Shown in pieces: positions 1-8,490 of a stretch of DNA of 64,000 nt. The notes under the pieces were generated by a model. That model ran no database searches, had not been told where the DNA came from, and was given only the letters and a program-made list of their open reading frames with translations. Positions within the stretch are counted from its first letter, which is position 1, and every line of letters starts with the position of its first letter. Made by a program: the position numbers and the translations under genes. Source of the stretch: Streptomyces sp. NBC_00377 (GTDB taxonomy: Bacteria > Actinomycetota > Actinomycetes > Streptomycetales > Streptomycetaceae); NCBI RefSeq assembly GCF_036075115.1, contig NZ_CP107958.1, positions 9,052,001 to 9,116,000 of the forward strand, in the 5' to 3' direction.

Positions 1-996
1 GTCGCCGCACTGCGCTGGGTGCGCGAGAACATCGCCGCCTTCGGCGGTGACCCGCACAACGTCACGCTCTTCGGCCAGTCGGCCGGGGCGACCATCGTCG
101 GCGGCGTCCTCGCCACCCCCCAGGCCGCCGGCCTCTTGCGCCGCGCGATCGTCCAGAGCGGCAGCGGCCTGGGCGCGTTCACCACCGAGCAGGCCGCCCG
201 CGTCACCAAGGCGGCAGCCGAGGCGCTGGACATCGAGCCCCACGTCGACGCCTTCGCGGGCATCTCCGACGAGCGCCTGGTCGAGGCCGCCTCCCAGCTC
301 GCGGGCATCGACTTGCAGACCGAGACCCACGGCGACCCTCTGATCGGACTCAGCCCCTTCAGCCTCGTCCTCGACACCCAGCCTGCCGAATCCGTCGCCG
401 CTGGCCTGAGCGCCGACGTCGACCTGCTCGTCGGCACCAACACCGAAGAGGGCAACCTCTACCTGGTCCCCGTCGGCAAGTACGCCACCTCGACCGCAGC
501 CGACGTCGACGAGGCGGCCGCGCGCTCCCACCCGAACCCGGCGCAGCTCGTCGAGACGTACCGCAAGTCGCGCCCCGAGGCGTCCCACGCGGAACTGCGC
601 TCGGCCATCATGGCCGACGCGCTCTTCGGCGCGGGCAGCCGCGCCCTGGCCGGCGCCCACGCCACCCACCCGAAGTCCGCCACCTACACCTACGAGTTCG
701 CCTGGCGCTCGAAGGCCCTGGACGGAGAGCTCGGCGCCACCCACGCGGTCGAACTGCCCTTCGTCTTCGACCTCGCGGAACGGCCCGAACTGAACGGCTC
801 CAACGCCCTGCTCGGCCCCGACAAGCCCCCCGCGGACCTCGCCACTCGCATACACGAGGCCTGGATCCGGTTCGCCAGGACCGGCGACCCAGGCTGGGAC
901 CCGTACGACACCGAGCGCCGCGCCACCATGCGCATCGACGCGGAGTGGACCCAGGTAGACGACCCCCGCAGCCAGGAACGACAGGTCTGGAGCTGA
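1..996 (+). CDS. Type B carboxylesterase, 5' end missing
   Basis: The frame is open from base 1, so the gene starts upstream of the window; 331 residues are visible. It is an alpha/beta-hydrolase of the carboxylesterase/lipase type B family, which hydrolyses carboxylic esters. The nucleophile elbow GQSAGA places the serine at visible residue 27. The acidic residue is in GTNTEEG (about 150) and the histidine in GATHAVELPF (about 248), so the Ser-Glu-His triad looks complete. The missing N-terminus should hold the oxyanion-hole HGG motif. It ends 31 bases before ridA on the same strand, so the two are probably co-transcribed. The substrate cannot be read from the sequence. Confidence 0.9.
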   Translation, partial: VAALRWVRENIAAFGGDPHNVTLFGQSAGATIVGGVLATPQAAGLLRRAIVQSGSGLGAFTTEQAARVTKAAAEALDIEPHVDAFAGISDERLVEAASQLAGIDLQTETHGDPLIGLSPFSLVLDTQPAESVAAGLSADVDLLVGTNTEEGNLYLVPVGKYATSTAADVDEAAARSHPNPAQLVETYRKSRPEASHAELRSAIMADALFGAGSRALAGAHATHPKSATYTYEFAWRSKALDGELGATHAVELPFVFDLAERPELNGSNALLGPDKPPADLATRIHEAWIRFARTGDPGWDPYDTERRATMRIDAEWTQVDDPRSQERQVWS

Positions 997-1027
997 CGCT
1001 CCGACCGACCCTTCTCAAGGACACACC

Positions 1028-1411
1028 ATGACCAGAACCATCATCACCACCGAGAACGCACCCTCGCTGCCGGCCCCACTGTCCCAGGGCATCCGCAAGG
1101 GCCCCGTCCTGCACGTCTCCGGGCAGCTCCCATTCGACCCGAAGACCGGCGAAGTCGTCGGCACCACGGTCGGCGAGCAGACCGCGCAGGTACTGCGCAA
1201 CGTCACCGCCGTCCTCAAGGCGGCCGGCGCGGGCCTGGAAGACGTCGTGATGCTCCGCGTGTACCTCACCGACCCCGCCCACATGGCCGAGATGAACGAG
1301 GCGTACGCGGCAGCCGTCGGCGAGCCCTTCCCCGCCCGCACCACCGTCTACATGCAGCTTCCGCCGGGACTGCTCGTCGAGATCGACGCCCTGGCCGTAC
1401 TGGACGACTGA
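1028..1411 (+). CDS. ridA: RidA-family enamine/imine deaminase
   Basis: 127 residues, the usual RidA (YjgF/YER057c/UK114) length. Family features visible are VSGQLPFDPKTGEVVG near residue 35, the RVYL segment with the substrate-binding arginine near 78, and a C-terminal LVEIDALAVL strand. RidA proteins are cytosolic trimers that hydrolyse reactive 2-aminoacrylate-type enamines released by PLP enzymes. The ATG follows an AAGGACAC ribosome site. It lies between a carboxylesterase (31-base gap) and an unknown gene (5-base gap), which suggests one operon. Members with other substrates exist, so the exact deaminase activity is inferred. Confidence 0.9.
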   Translation: MTRTIITTENAPSLPAPLSQGIRKGPVLHVSGQLPFDPKTGEVVGTTVGEQTAQVLRNVTAVLKAAGAGLEDVVMLRVYLTDPAHMAEMNEAYAAAVGEPFPARTTVYMQLPPGLLVEIDALAVLDD

Positions 1412-1416
1412 TCACG

Positions 1417-2268
1417 ATGGCCGGTCGTCTGACAAGGGCGTGCACCAACCTGAGGGTTCCTCCGACGCACCTGCTCGACGCCCTGTGCGCACTGGTCGGA
1501 CGACCGGCACCTCCCCGCGGGCCCCATCCCGTACGCCGCATCCACGAACGGGTGCTCCAAGCAGCCGGGTCGGTGGCGCCGGGCGTGCTGGAGCCGGGCG
1601 ACGTGTGCGCGGCCACATACGTGCGCGCGGGCCTCCTGAACGCCGAAATCCCGGCCCCGTCGGACACGGCCGTCCTCTGCATCCGGCGCACGGTCGACGA
1701 CCTCGGACCGGCCGACCTGTGGGAACTGGCCCGCGCCACCGCCATGACCCGAGACGATCTCTCGTGGGGCGCCGCCGCGGTCCTGGCCGAAGAAGGTCCC
1801 GGCGCCGCAGACCCGCTGGACGAACACGCCGCGCACACCCTCGCGCAGGAGGTCGCCACGCGATCCCCGTGCCACTGGGGCCGAGGCCACACCGAGGCGG
1901 TACGCGCCGCGCTGTACCGGATTATGGCCGACCTCGCGGACGCCCTCCTGGAGGTATCGGAATCGACCCCGACACCCCTGGACTGGACCATCCACGACAA
2001 CGGCGGGCGGTATGCCACCACCGCAGCGGGCGACAGGGTGATGTACGAGGTGCAGGTCCAGACGGCGCGGAACGCTCTCCCGGCTGCGGCACCCGTCTGG
2101 CACCACCCGTCACTGCCCGCCGCATGCGCCGCCTGGCAGTGGCGGATCACCAGCGGACCGGCCGACCGTGCCTCTCACAGCTGCGCACCCTTCCCCTCCG
2201 CACTCGCGGCACGGCACGCCGCCGAGTGCGCCATCACCGCACTCACCGCCGGGAGATGTGACCTGTGA
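1417..2268 (+). CDS. Unrecognised protein, third gene of esterase-ridA unit
   Basis: 283 residues from an ATG five bases after the ridA stop, strongly G/C-biased at third positions, so probably real. I do not recognise the family. The protein is rich in Ala, Arg and Asp and has no signal peptide or membrane span. It contains scattered Cys and His (for example near residues 23, 67, 91 and 150) but no clear metal-binding pattern. An equally long frame runs on the opposite strand; the tight spacing to ridA favours this one. A role linked to the esterase or ridA is inferred only from position. Confidence 0.55.
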   Translation: MAGRLTRACTNLRVPPTHLLDALCALVGRPAPPRGPHPVRRIHERVLQAAGSVAPGVLEPGDVCAATYVRAGLLNAEIPAPSDTAVLCIRRTVDDLGPADLWELARATAMTRDDLSWGAAAVLAEEGPGAADPLDEHAAHTLAQEVATRSPCHWGRGHTEAVRAALYRIMADLADALLEVSESTPTPLDWTIHDNGGRYATTAAGDRVMYEVQVQTARNALPAAAPVWHHPSLPAACAAWQWRITSGPADRASHSCAPFPSALAARHAAECAITALTAGRCDL

Positions 2269-2633
2269 GCAGCCTCATCTGACCTGGGCACTCATCACTC
2301 TGTTGACCCGCAGGTCACTCGACGGGGCCCGCACCAACTGGTCGAAGAATCCCTGAGAGGTCGTTTTCTCCCGTTGTTTTATCCCGTGATGCGGATTTGG
2401 TTCTGTGATGTCGGGTCACGCCACGAGATGGTGGTCTCGCCGCGGCGGGGCAGGGAACCGGCAGCGGCTGCATGAGGAGATTGTGCAAGAAGTCCGGAAC
2501 ATTCCGTGCGCAGAACGTGGTCGCCGCCAATCGCCAGCGGACCGCCCTTCACCTTCACTGGCCTGACCGGGTCCTCGGATGGGTCTGTGACGTGCGCCGT
2601 TCGAGACCGGATCTCCGATGGCAACTCGCCGCT
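2269..2633. other. Intergenic region, convergent ends
   Basis: About 365 bases between the unknown + strand gene and the - strand LysR gene. I see no convincing gene. A T-rich stretch near 2360-2410 is lower in GC than its surroundings and could be an old insertion boundary, but no transposase similarity was found. Confidence 0.4.
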
Positions 2634-3581
2634 TCAGGCTTCGTCAGCGAGGGCTTCTTTCGCGTCAAAACCCGCGCCGACGTCTCGGCTCTGGATCGTT
2701 GCGGCTGCACGGTGCAGTTCAGTGAGCACCATCCGTACGGCTCGCCGTGCGGCACGTTCAGGGCGGTGGAGCACATCGATATGGCGTCGGGTGTGCACGC
2801 CGCTGAGCGGTCTGAGGATCAGTGCGGGGTGCGGACGTGTGGTCCAGCGGGGCATCAGGGCCAGGCCGCCTCCGGCGGCTACGGCTTCGGCGACCACCGC
2901 GAATTCGTTGATGCGATGGACGATGTTGAGCCGGCGGTTCGCGGCGGTCGCGATGGCGTCGATGGTGGCCATCAGCGGGAAGCCGTCGTTGACGGTGATC
3001 CAGGGTTGATCCGCGACGTCTCGCGGGGTGAGGCGTCGTTTGGCGGCCAAGGGGTGGTCGGCCGGCAGGGCGATGTCGAGCGGTTCACGCAGCAGCGTGC
3101 CGACGGTGACCGTGGTCGGCCACGGTGGCCCTTGGTCGAGACGGTGGGCGAGCACGAGGTCGTAGTCCCGGGTCAGCCGCGGGAAATGGTCTTGCGCGAC
3201 GTCCTGGTCGGCGAGCGAGAGCCGCGGGCGTCCAGGGCCGGCCTGGGCAAGCAGCAGCAGTGGGAAGAATGAGGCGGCCGCGCTGTGGAAAGCCGTTACC
3301 GACACATCAGCGTCCGGCTGGTCGACGAACTCCTCAATGGTGTGCCGTGCCCTGGCCAGCGCGGTCTCCACCTCGATCGCCGCACCGGCCAGGGCTTGCC
3401 CGGCATCGGTGAGCACCAACCGCCGTCCGTCACGTTCGGTGAGTGGGACCGGGATCGAGCGTTGCAGCAGCCGTAGCTGTTGGGAGATTGCAGAGGGAGT
3501 CATCAACAGCGCCTCGGCGGTCGCGGTGACGCTTCCCAGCTCGCCGAGCTCCCGCAAGATCTGCAACTGCCGTTCATTCAT
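2634..3581 (-). CDS. LysR-family transcriptional regulator
   Basis: 315 residues, the normal LysR length. The N-terminal winged HTH spans residues 1-60, with the recognition region around TATAEALLMTPSAISQQLRL and the usual LTDAGQAL after it. The remainder is a periplasmic-binding-like effector domain, with its first strand near DVSVTAFHSAA at about 95. It is divergent from the nitrilase gene, separated by about 80 bases, the classical arrangement for a LysR protein controlling its neighbour and itself. The inducer is unknown; a nitrile or amino-acid-related compound would fit the neighbours. Confidence 0.9.
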   Translation of the reverse strand: MNERQLQILRELGELGSVTATAEALLMTPSAISQQLRLLQRSIPVPLTERDGRRLVLTDAGQALAGAAIEVETALARARHTIEEFVDQPDADVSVTAFHSAAASFFPLLLLAQAGPGRPRLSLADQDVAQDHFPRLTRDYDLVLAHRLDQGPPWPTTVTVGTLLREPLDIALPADHPLAAKRRLTPRDVADQPWITVNDGFPLMATIDAIATAANRRLNIVHRINEFAVVAEAVAAGGGLALMPRWTTRPHPALILRPLSGVHTRRHIDVLHRPERAARRAVRMVLTELHRAAATIQSRDVGAGFDAKEALADEA

Positions 3582-3599
3582 CCTCTCAGTGTAGTGATG

Positions 3600-3616
3600 C
3601 TTCAGGATTGTTGAAG
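3600..3616. promoter_or_regulatory. Candidate LysR box between regulator and nitrilase
   Basis: The sequence CTTCAGGATTGTTGAAG is an imperfect dyad (CTTCA / TGAAG) matching the T-N11-A form typical of LysR sites. It lies in the short divergent region between the LysR gene and the nitrilase start at 3662. Assignment rests on pattern and position only. Confidence 0.4.
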
Positions 3617-3661
3617 AACCTCGCTCTTGGCTTCAGGGTGGAAGCAGTGCATTCTCACGGT

Positions 3662-4768
3662 ATGACCAGTGACGACAGCACTTACAACAGCCCGGGCGCA
3701 GGTCCCGGCCGGGCGGGAATCGTTCGGGCAGGCGTGGTGCAGGCCGCCCCGGTTCCGTTCGATCCGGTGGCCACGTTGCGTGTGGTGGAACGGTGGCTGT
3801 CCGAGGCAGCCGAGCGGAACCGGGATCTCGTGGTGTTCCCTGAGGCATTCATCGGCGGGTACCCCAAGGGATCGGCGTTCGGGGGAGTGGTGGGCGACCG
3901 AACCACTGCCGGACGAGAGGAGTTCGCCCGGTATTGGAACGGCGCCGTGGAGGTGCCCGGCCCTGTCACGGACCGCCTGGGCGAACTGGCGGCCGAGGCC
4001 GGCACACACCTGGTCATCGGCGTCGTCGAACGGGAATACGGCACGCTCTACTGCACGGTCCTGTTCTTCTCAGACACAGGAGCCTTCCTCGGGAAGCGGC
4101 GCAAGCTCATGCCTACCGGAGCCGAGCGGATGATCTGGGGGTTCGGCGACGGCTCGACCCTTGAGGTGCACCCTACGAAGCTCGGCCGGCTCGGGGCCGT
4201 GATCTGCTGGGAAAACATGATGCCCGCGACGCGGATGGCCATGTATGCGCAAGGCATTGAACTGTACTGTGCGCCGACGGCGGACAGCAGGGATAGCCAC
4301 CACGCGACCATGCGCCATATCGCCCAGGAAGGCAGATGCTTCGTGCTGGCGGCGAACCAATGCCTGCGTGTAGGGGACTTCCCCCCGGACCACCCCACGC
4401 CGTACGGCGACGACCCGGAGCAACTCATCTCCCGGGGTGGCAGCAGCATCATCGGCCCGCTGGGCGAAGTGCTGGCCGGCCCCGTCCTGGATCAGGAGGT
4501 CCTGCTGACCGCGGACCTCGACATGGCACTGATCACCCGCGCTCGCTACGACTTCGACCCCGTCGGCCACTACGCGCGGCCCGACATCTTCCGCCTCCAC
4601 GTGGACACCACAGTCCGCCGCGCCGTACAGACCAACGACAGTCTGAGCGCATCCCCCTCGGCCGACCTGCCCAACACGTTCACCCCGTCGCGTGCCACGC
4701 CTGACGACACGACCGACATGTCCATCCTCTCTCAGAGGTCTTCCGGCTCCCTTGGACACCGCCCATGA
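3662..4768 (+). CDS. Nitrilase (carbon-nitrogen hydrolase)
   Basis: 368 residues from the ATG at 3662; upstream in-frame starts lie inside the regulatory region. The three nitrilase-superfamily catalytic residues are present: Glu about 61 in VVFPEAFIGGYPKG, Lys about 148 in RRKLMPTGAERMIWG, and Cys about 182 in AVICWENMMPATR. The GYPKG and CWENMMP wording is typical of true nitrilases, which convert nitriles to carboxylate plus ammonia, rather than amidases. Its stop overlaps the next gene's ATG (ATGA), so the two are translationally coupled. It is probably controlled by the divergent LysR protein. Confidence 0.9.
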   Translation: MTSDDSTYNSPGAGPGRAGIVRAGVVQAAPVPFDPVATLRVVERWLSEAAERNRDLVVFPEAFIGGYPKGSAFGGVVGDRTTAGREEFARYWNGAVEVPGPVTDRLGELAAEAGTHLVIGVVEREYGTLYCTVLFFSDTGAFLGKRRKLMPTGAERMIWGFGDGSTLEVHPTKLGRLGAVICWENMMPATRMAMYAQGIELYCAPTADSRDSHHATMRHIAQEGRCFVLAANQCLRVGDFPPDHPTPYGDDPEQLISRGGSSIIGPLGEVLAGPVLDQEVLLTADLDMALITRARYDFDPVGHYARPDIFRLHVDTTVRRAVQTNDSLSASPSADLPNTFTPSRATPDDTTDMSILSQRSSGSLGHRP

Positions 4769-5724
4769 ACGCACAGTCCGTCAACATCCCCTCCTCGAAC
4801 GACATCGCGTCCGCAGCCAGACGGATCCGCAACATAGTGCGCCGCACACCCGTGATACAGGTGGCGGCCGGGGAACTGGACGTGCCCATCCCCGTCAATC
4901 TGAAGCTGGAATTCCTCCAGCACACCGGCTCCTTCAAAGTCCGCGGCGCATCCAACGCCGTCGCCCTCCTGCACGCCACGGAACGCGGCGCCCCGACCGC
5001 CGGCGTCTCCTGCGCGTCCGGAGGCAACCACGGGGCCGCCGTGGCCTGGGCGGCGCGCGAAGCGGACCTGCCCGCCACCGTGTTCGTGCCCCACTTCTCA
5101 CCCAAGGCCAAGACCGACATCATCGAATCCCTCGGCGCACGCCTGCGCCGCGTCGAAGGCTTCTACGCCGACGCACTGGCAGCCAGCCAGGACCATGCCC
5201 GGCACGAGGGCGCCTTCCACATCGACGCCTACGACGCCCCGCAGACGGTCGCAGGGTAGGGCACGCTCGGCCTGGAGCTCGCCGAGCAGGTACCGGAGGG
5301 GCAGCCCGTGCTGGTCGGGTGCGGTGGAGGAGGCCTGTACGCAGGGGTCGCCCTGGCGCTGGATGGACGCAACCGCGTGACCGCAGCTGAACCGTCCTCA
5401 GCGCCCTCGCTCACAGCAGCGCTGGAGGCAGGGAAACCAGTGGACGTGGAAGTCGGCGGGATCGCCGTGGACAGCTTGGGTGCCCGCCGGGCGGGCCGCA
5501 TAGCCACCGCTGTCGGCCTCTCGCTCGGCATGAAGACCCTCACCGTCGCGGACGAGGATATCGCCGCCGCCCGCGCACTCCTGTGGCAGCGGCTACGCAT
5601 CGTGGCCGAACCCGGCGGAGCCACCGCTCTCGCCGCGCTGCTCGCCCACCCCGAACACTTCCCGGACGGGGCCACCGTCGTCGTCTCAGGAGCCAACACA
5701 GCACCCTCGTCGAGTTTGGGCTGA
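4765..5724 (+). pseudogene. Threonine/serine dehydratase-like gene with in-frame amber stop
   Basis: One frame from 4765 to 5724 (319 codons) reads as a fold-type II PLP enzyme of the threonine dehydratase family, which deaminates Ser/Thr to 2-oxo acids. The PLP lysine is about residue 58 in TGSFKVRGASNAV, the SGGNHG motif near 90, and the glycine-rich GCGGGGLYAG loop near 185. A TAG at 5257-5259 (codon 165) interrupts it at VAG*GTLGLE; homologues usually read VAGQGT, so a single CAG-to-TAG change explains the break. It overlaps the nitrilase by four bases. Expression would give a truncated product unless the stop is suppressed or is a sequence error. Confidence 0.85.
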
Positions 5725-5988
5725 TGAGGAGCCGATGCCGTACCGAGAGATTGGCTTGGCCTGGGTCTTGCCGGGATTGCTGCTGGATTGAACGGTAAGG
5801 GTGTGTCAGCCCCCGAAGGCGCGCCGGTGATCGTCGAGTTGCACCTTGGGACTGGTAGGCGCACCGGTTGAGGTGTCGCGTATCCGTCAGCGCAGACGCG
5901 TTCATGCCCTGATGGTGTGACGGACAGTGATGTTCGGGAGCCCTACCCCTCCGCTGTTTGACTTCGCCTTGTGCCTGCGAGCTTCGAC

Positions 5989-6150
5989 TTACTCCATAGA
6001 GAGAGGTGCCAAGCGGGGCAGTCCGTGAGTCATTTCGCTGTGGTCGTCGAAATCGAAGTTCCAGGTGGGTTCCAGCTCCGGGTATCGGATGGTGAACGCG
6101 TCGTCAGGGGGTGTTTGCCGGTCGCCATGATGTGTGCGTTCCAGACAAGG
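5989..6150 (-). pseudogene. C-terminal remnant of an unrecognised protein
   Basis: On the minus strand an open stretch of 53 codons ends with a well-formed tail (DAFTIRYPELEPTWNFDFDD, then a short stretch ending PRLAPLSME and stop). Composition and codon use look genuinely coding, but there is no start and a TAG lies directly upstream. I read it as the surviving C-terminus of a decayed gene; the family is not recognised. Confidence 0.35.
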
Positions 6151-6154
6151 CTAA

Positions 6155-6277
6155 TTAGGTTCAACTATTGGGAAGCTCCGCTGGAGCCTCACGGCTGATG
6201 AGGCCGAGGTGGCCGCCTTGCGCGAGGTGGCGGCCGGGTGCCCGGACCAGAGCGTGACGTACGAGCCAGTCGCATAA
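6155..6277 (+). pseudogene. Possible C-terminal gene remnant
   Basis: A 40-residue open stretch with strong third-position G/C bias ends AGCPDQSVTYEPVA and stop. No start codon or ribosome site is visible and a TAA lies just upstream. With the neighbouring minus-strand remnant it suggests that the 5.7-6.4 kb gap is a patchwork of gene ends. The family is not recognised. Confidence 0.3.
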
Positions 6278-6472
6278 CCGGCCTGCTCGGGCCCGCCGCC
6301 TGCGGGCGGTAAGGCCGCGGGCAGCGGCCCCGGGCGCGGCATGGCCTTCGCCCCGGTGCGAATCGTTCCTGCGGTGAAGCCCCTGGGCCGTGCGGGTGAG
6401 CCCGGCGGCCTAGGCCCCCGGGGGGCGTGCAGGGCGGGTAGAACGCGGGGGGTTGTTCCGTCGTGATGAAGG

Positions 6473-7081
6473 GTGGTCATGGTGAGCCGAGGCTTGATCG
6501 TCGTGGACGTGCAGAACGACTTCTGTGAAGGAGGCAGTATTCCCGTACCGGGCGGCGCGCGGATCGCGACCAAGATCGCCGATCTGGTGGAGCAGAGCGC
6601 GGGACGTGACTACCAGTACATCGTCGCCACCCGTGACCATCACATCGACCCGGGAGGTCACTTCTCCCAGACCCCGGACTTCAAGGACAGCTTCCCCGTC
6701 CACTGCGTGGCCGGAGGCGAGGGCAGCGAATTCCATCCCCACTTCGTCCCCGCCGTCACCGGCGGAAAGGTCGACGCCGTCTTCTACAAAGGCGCCCACA
6801 GCGCCTCCAAGAGCGGCTTCGAAGGAGCCGACGAGGAAGGAACCCCCCTCGCGGACTGGCTGCGAGCCCGCGGGGTCAAGAAGGTCGACGTGGTGGGCAT
6901 CGCCACGGACCACTGCGTGCGTGCGACCGCGCTGGACGCCGTGAAGGCCGGCTTCCGCGCACGGGTACGCCTGGACTATTCGGTCGGAGTTGCCCCGCAC
7001 ACGACGGCCGCCGCGGTGAACGACTTCCGCCAGGCAGGTATTGCGGTATCCGGCAAGGCGCCGGGACCGGAACAGTCCTGA
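6473..7081 (+). CDS. pncA: Nicotinamidase / isochorismatase-fold hydrolase
   Basis: 202 residues. The cysteine-hydrolase triad is present: Asp12 in VVDVQNDFCEGG, Lys106 in VFYKGAHSASKSGF, and Cys148 in GIATDHCVRATALDA. The metal-binding region (TRDHHIDPGGHFS) and DYSVGV close to the C-terminus match nicotinamidases of the PncA type, which turn nicotinamide into nicotinate for NAD salvage. ATG codons at 6473 and 6479 are both possible starts after a GAAGGGTGG ribosome site. It stands alone, flanked by non-coding stretches. Confidence 0.88.
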   Translation: MVMVSRGLIVVDVQNDFCEGGSIPVPGGARIATKIADLVEQSAGRDYQYIVATRDHHIDPGGHFSQTPDFKDSFPVHCVAGGEGSEFHPHFVPAVTGGKVDAVFYKGAHSASKSGFEGADEEGTPLADWLRARGVKKVDVVGIATDHCVRATALDAVKAGFRARVRLDYSVGVAPHTTAAAVNDFRQAGIAVSGKAPGPEQS

Positions 7082-7190
7082 CACCGGGCGACATCGTCCA
7101 GGACCACCGGCCACCGGCAGGCCCGCTGCTCTGCCGCGGGCTGCGGCCGGGCCAGGAAGCCTGCCTGCGAGGCAAGGGGGCCTACCTGGT

Positions 7191-7213
7191 GCGGCCACAC
7201 GGCCGGTGGCCGC
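7191..7213. terminator. Inverted repeat downstream of nicotinamidase
   Basis: GCGGCCAC (7191-7198) and GTGGCCGC (7206-7213) form a perfect 8-bp stem with a 7-base loop, about 110 bases after the nicotinamidase stop. It could act as an intrinsic-type terminator without a U-tract, as is common in high-GC actinobacteria. The rest of 7082-7456 holds nothing else I can support. Confidence 0.35.
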
Positions 7214-7456
7214 AGACGATCACGCCGCCCTTTGCCCGTGACAGGGCCGTAGAGCGCACCACGACAGGGATCGCTCACGTCACGCCCGTCGAAGCACGCC
7301 GCTGCGGTGCGCCCCAGGCCGGTGAAGCGCTTGGGCGCTGCCCTTTCTGCTGCCGCCCTCCGCTGTGAGAGACGGGTAGAGATGGTGATCGCCTATACGG
7401 GGCAATTCAGGTGCCTGTCCCTGCCGGCAGGGCCTTGGTTCGGTCACCGTGGGGGG

Positions 7457-8416
7457 ATGGACGACCGGCAGTCAGTCTGGGTGGGCTCCGGGTCCGGGGC
7501 GGTGCTGCGGTGGGCTCGGGCCATGGGACTGGTGGTGGATGAGGGGGAGGAGCGGCGGCTTGCCGCGATGAGGTTGGAGATGCTCGCTGAAGGGGCTCTG
7601 CCGCAGGCCCGCGCGCAGGATGTGGCGCTGACGGTCCGGTGGGCGGTGTTCATCTGCCTTGTGGACGACCTGATCGACCGGCGCGGCCTGGGGCTGGTGC
7701 CCGGCGAGGTGGAGGAGTTCACCGCGCCGATGCGTGCGGCCCTTGCCGCCGACGGTGAGCCGCTTCCTGTGGCGACGGCCCCGCACGCCGCGGTCCTGGG
7801 GGAGCTGTTCGCGCACACGGCTGAGGGGATGTCCGCCCGGTGGAGGGAGCGTTTCACCGCGGACTACACCGACTTCCTGGATGCCACCGAGGAGGAAGCG
7901 GCCCTGCGCCGCAACGGTGTCCGGCTGTCCCTCGAGCCGTATGTGCGGTTGCGCCGCCGCACGATCACCCTGCTTCCTCTTCTCGACGTGCTGGAACGCA
8001 CCGGTAACGCCTCGCTGGTGGAGTGTCCGCAGACCAGTGCCCGACTGCGCGAGCTGCGATGGACGCTGGCCGACGTCGCGGGATGGACGAACGACCTGGC
8101 TTCTGCGGCCGACGACGCGGCCGCCGGCCAGGACAACCTGATGACCGTCCTCGCTCGGCAGGACGGCTGCTCCCTGGCCGTGGCCCGGGCACGGGCGGCC
8201 GCCATGATCGCCGAACGCCGCAGTGACTTCCGCTCCGCCGCCACCGCTCTGCGCACGGGCCAGGACGTGCCGCCCGAGCGGGCGGAGGACGTGTGCCGGT
8301 ACGTGGACCTGACGCAGACGTTCATGGCCGCCACACTGCGCTGGCTGGCCGGCACGGCCCGCTTCACCCCCGATCCCGGGCCGCCCGCCCCCCACGTGTC
8401 GGGGCTGAAGCCCTGA
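7457..8416 (+). CDS. Class I terpene synthase
   Basis: 319 residues, the size of bacterial class I terpene cyclases. The aspartate-rich motif is DDLID at residues 70-74. The second metal-binding motif is NDLASAADD at 212-220, an NSE triad with Asp in the last position. The ATG at 7457 follows GGGGGG at a suitable distance; an upstream in-frame start would add 50 unrelated residues. Members ionise a prenyl diphosphate using three Mg2+ ions and cyclise the cation; the product cannot be predicted here. It is followed after 74 bases by a class II cyclase-like gene on the same strand, so the two probably serve one terpenoid pathway. No prenyl diphosphate synthase or P450 lies next to them. Confidence 0.85.
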   Translation: MDDRQSVWVGSGSGAVLRWARAMGLVVDEGEERRLAAMRLEMLAEGALPQARAQDVALTVRWAVFICLVDDLIDRRGLGLVPGEVEEFTAPMRAALAADGEPLPVATAPHAAVLGELFAHTAEGMSARWRERFTADYTDFLDATEEEAALRRNGVRLSLEPYVRLRRRTITLLPLLDVLERTGNASLVECPQTSARLRELRWTLADVAGWTNDLASAADDAAAGQDNLMTVLARQDGCSLAVARARAAAMIAERRSDFRSAATALRTGQDVPPERAEDVCRYVDLTQTFMAATLRWLAGTARFTPDPGPPAPHVSGLKP

Positions 8417-8490
8417 CACGGAAGGCAACCTTCCAACCGGACGCACCCAGTGGCAGGCCGGATGCGTCGATGCAGGAGAACGGACCCCCG

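Noticed and set aside
1266-2150. 294-codon minus-strand frame opposite the unknown third gene
   Set aside because: The plus-strand frame starts five bases after ridA and has better codon bias; the minus frame also overlaps ridA.
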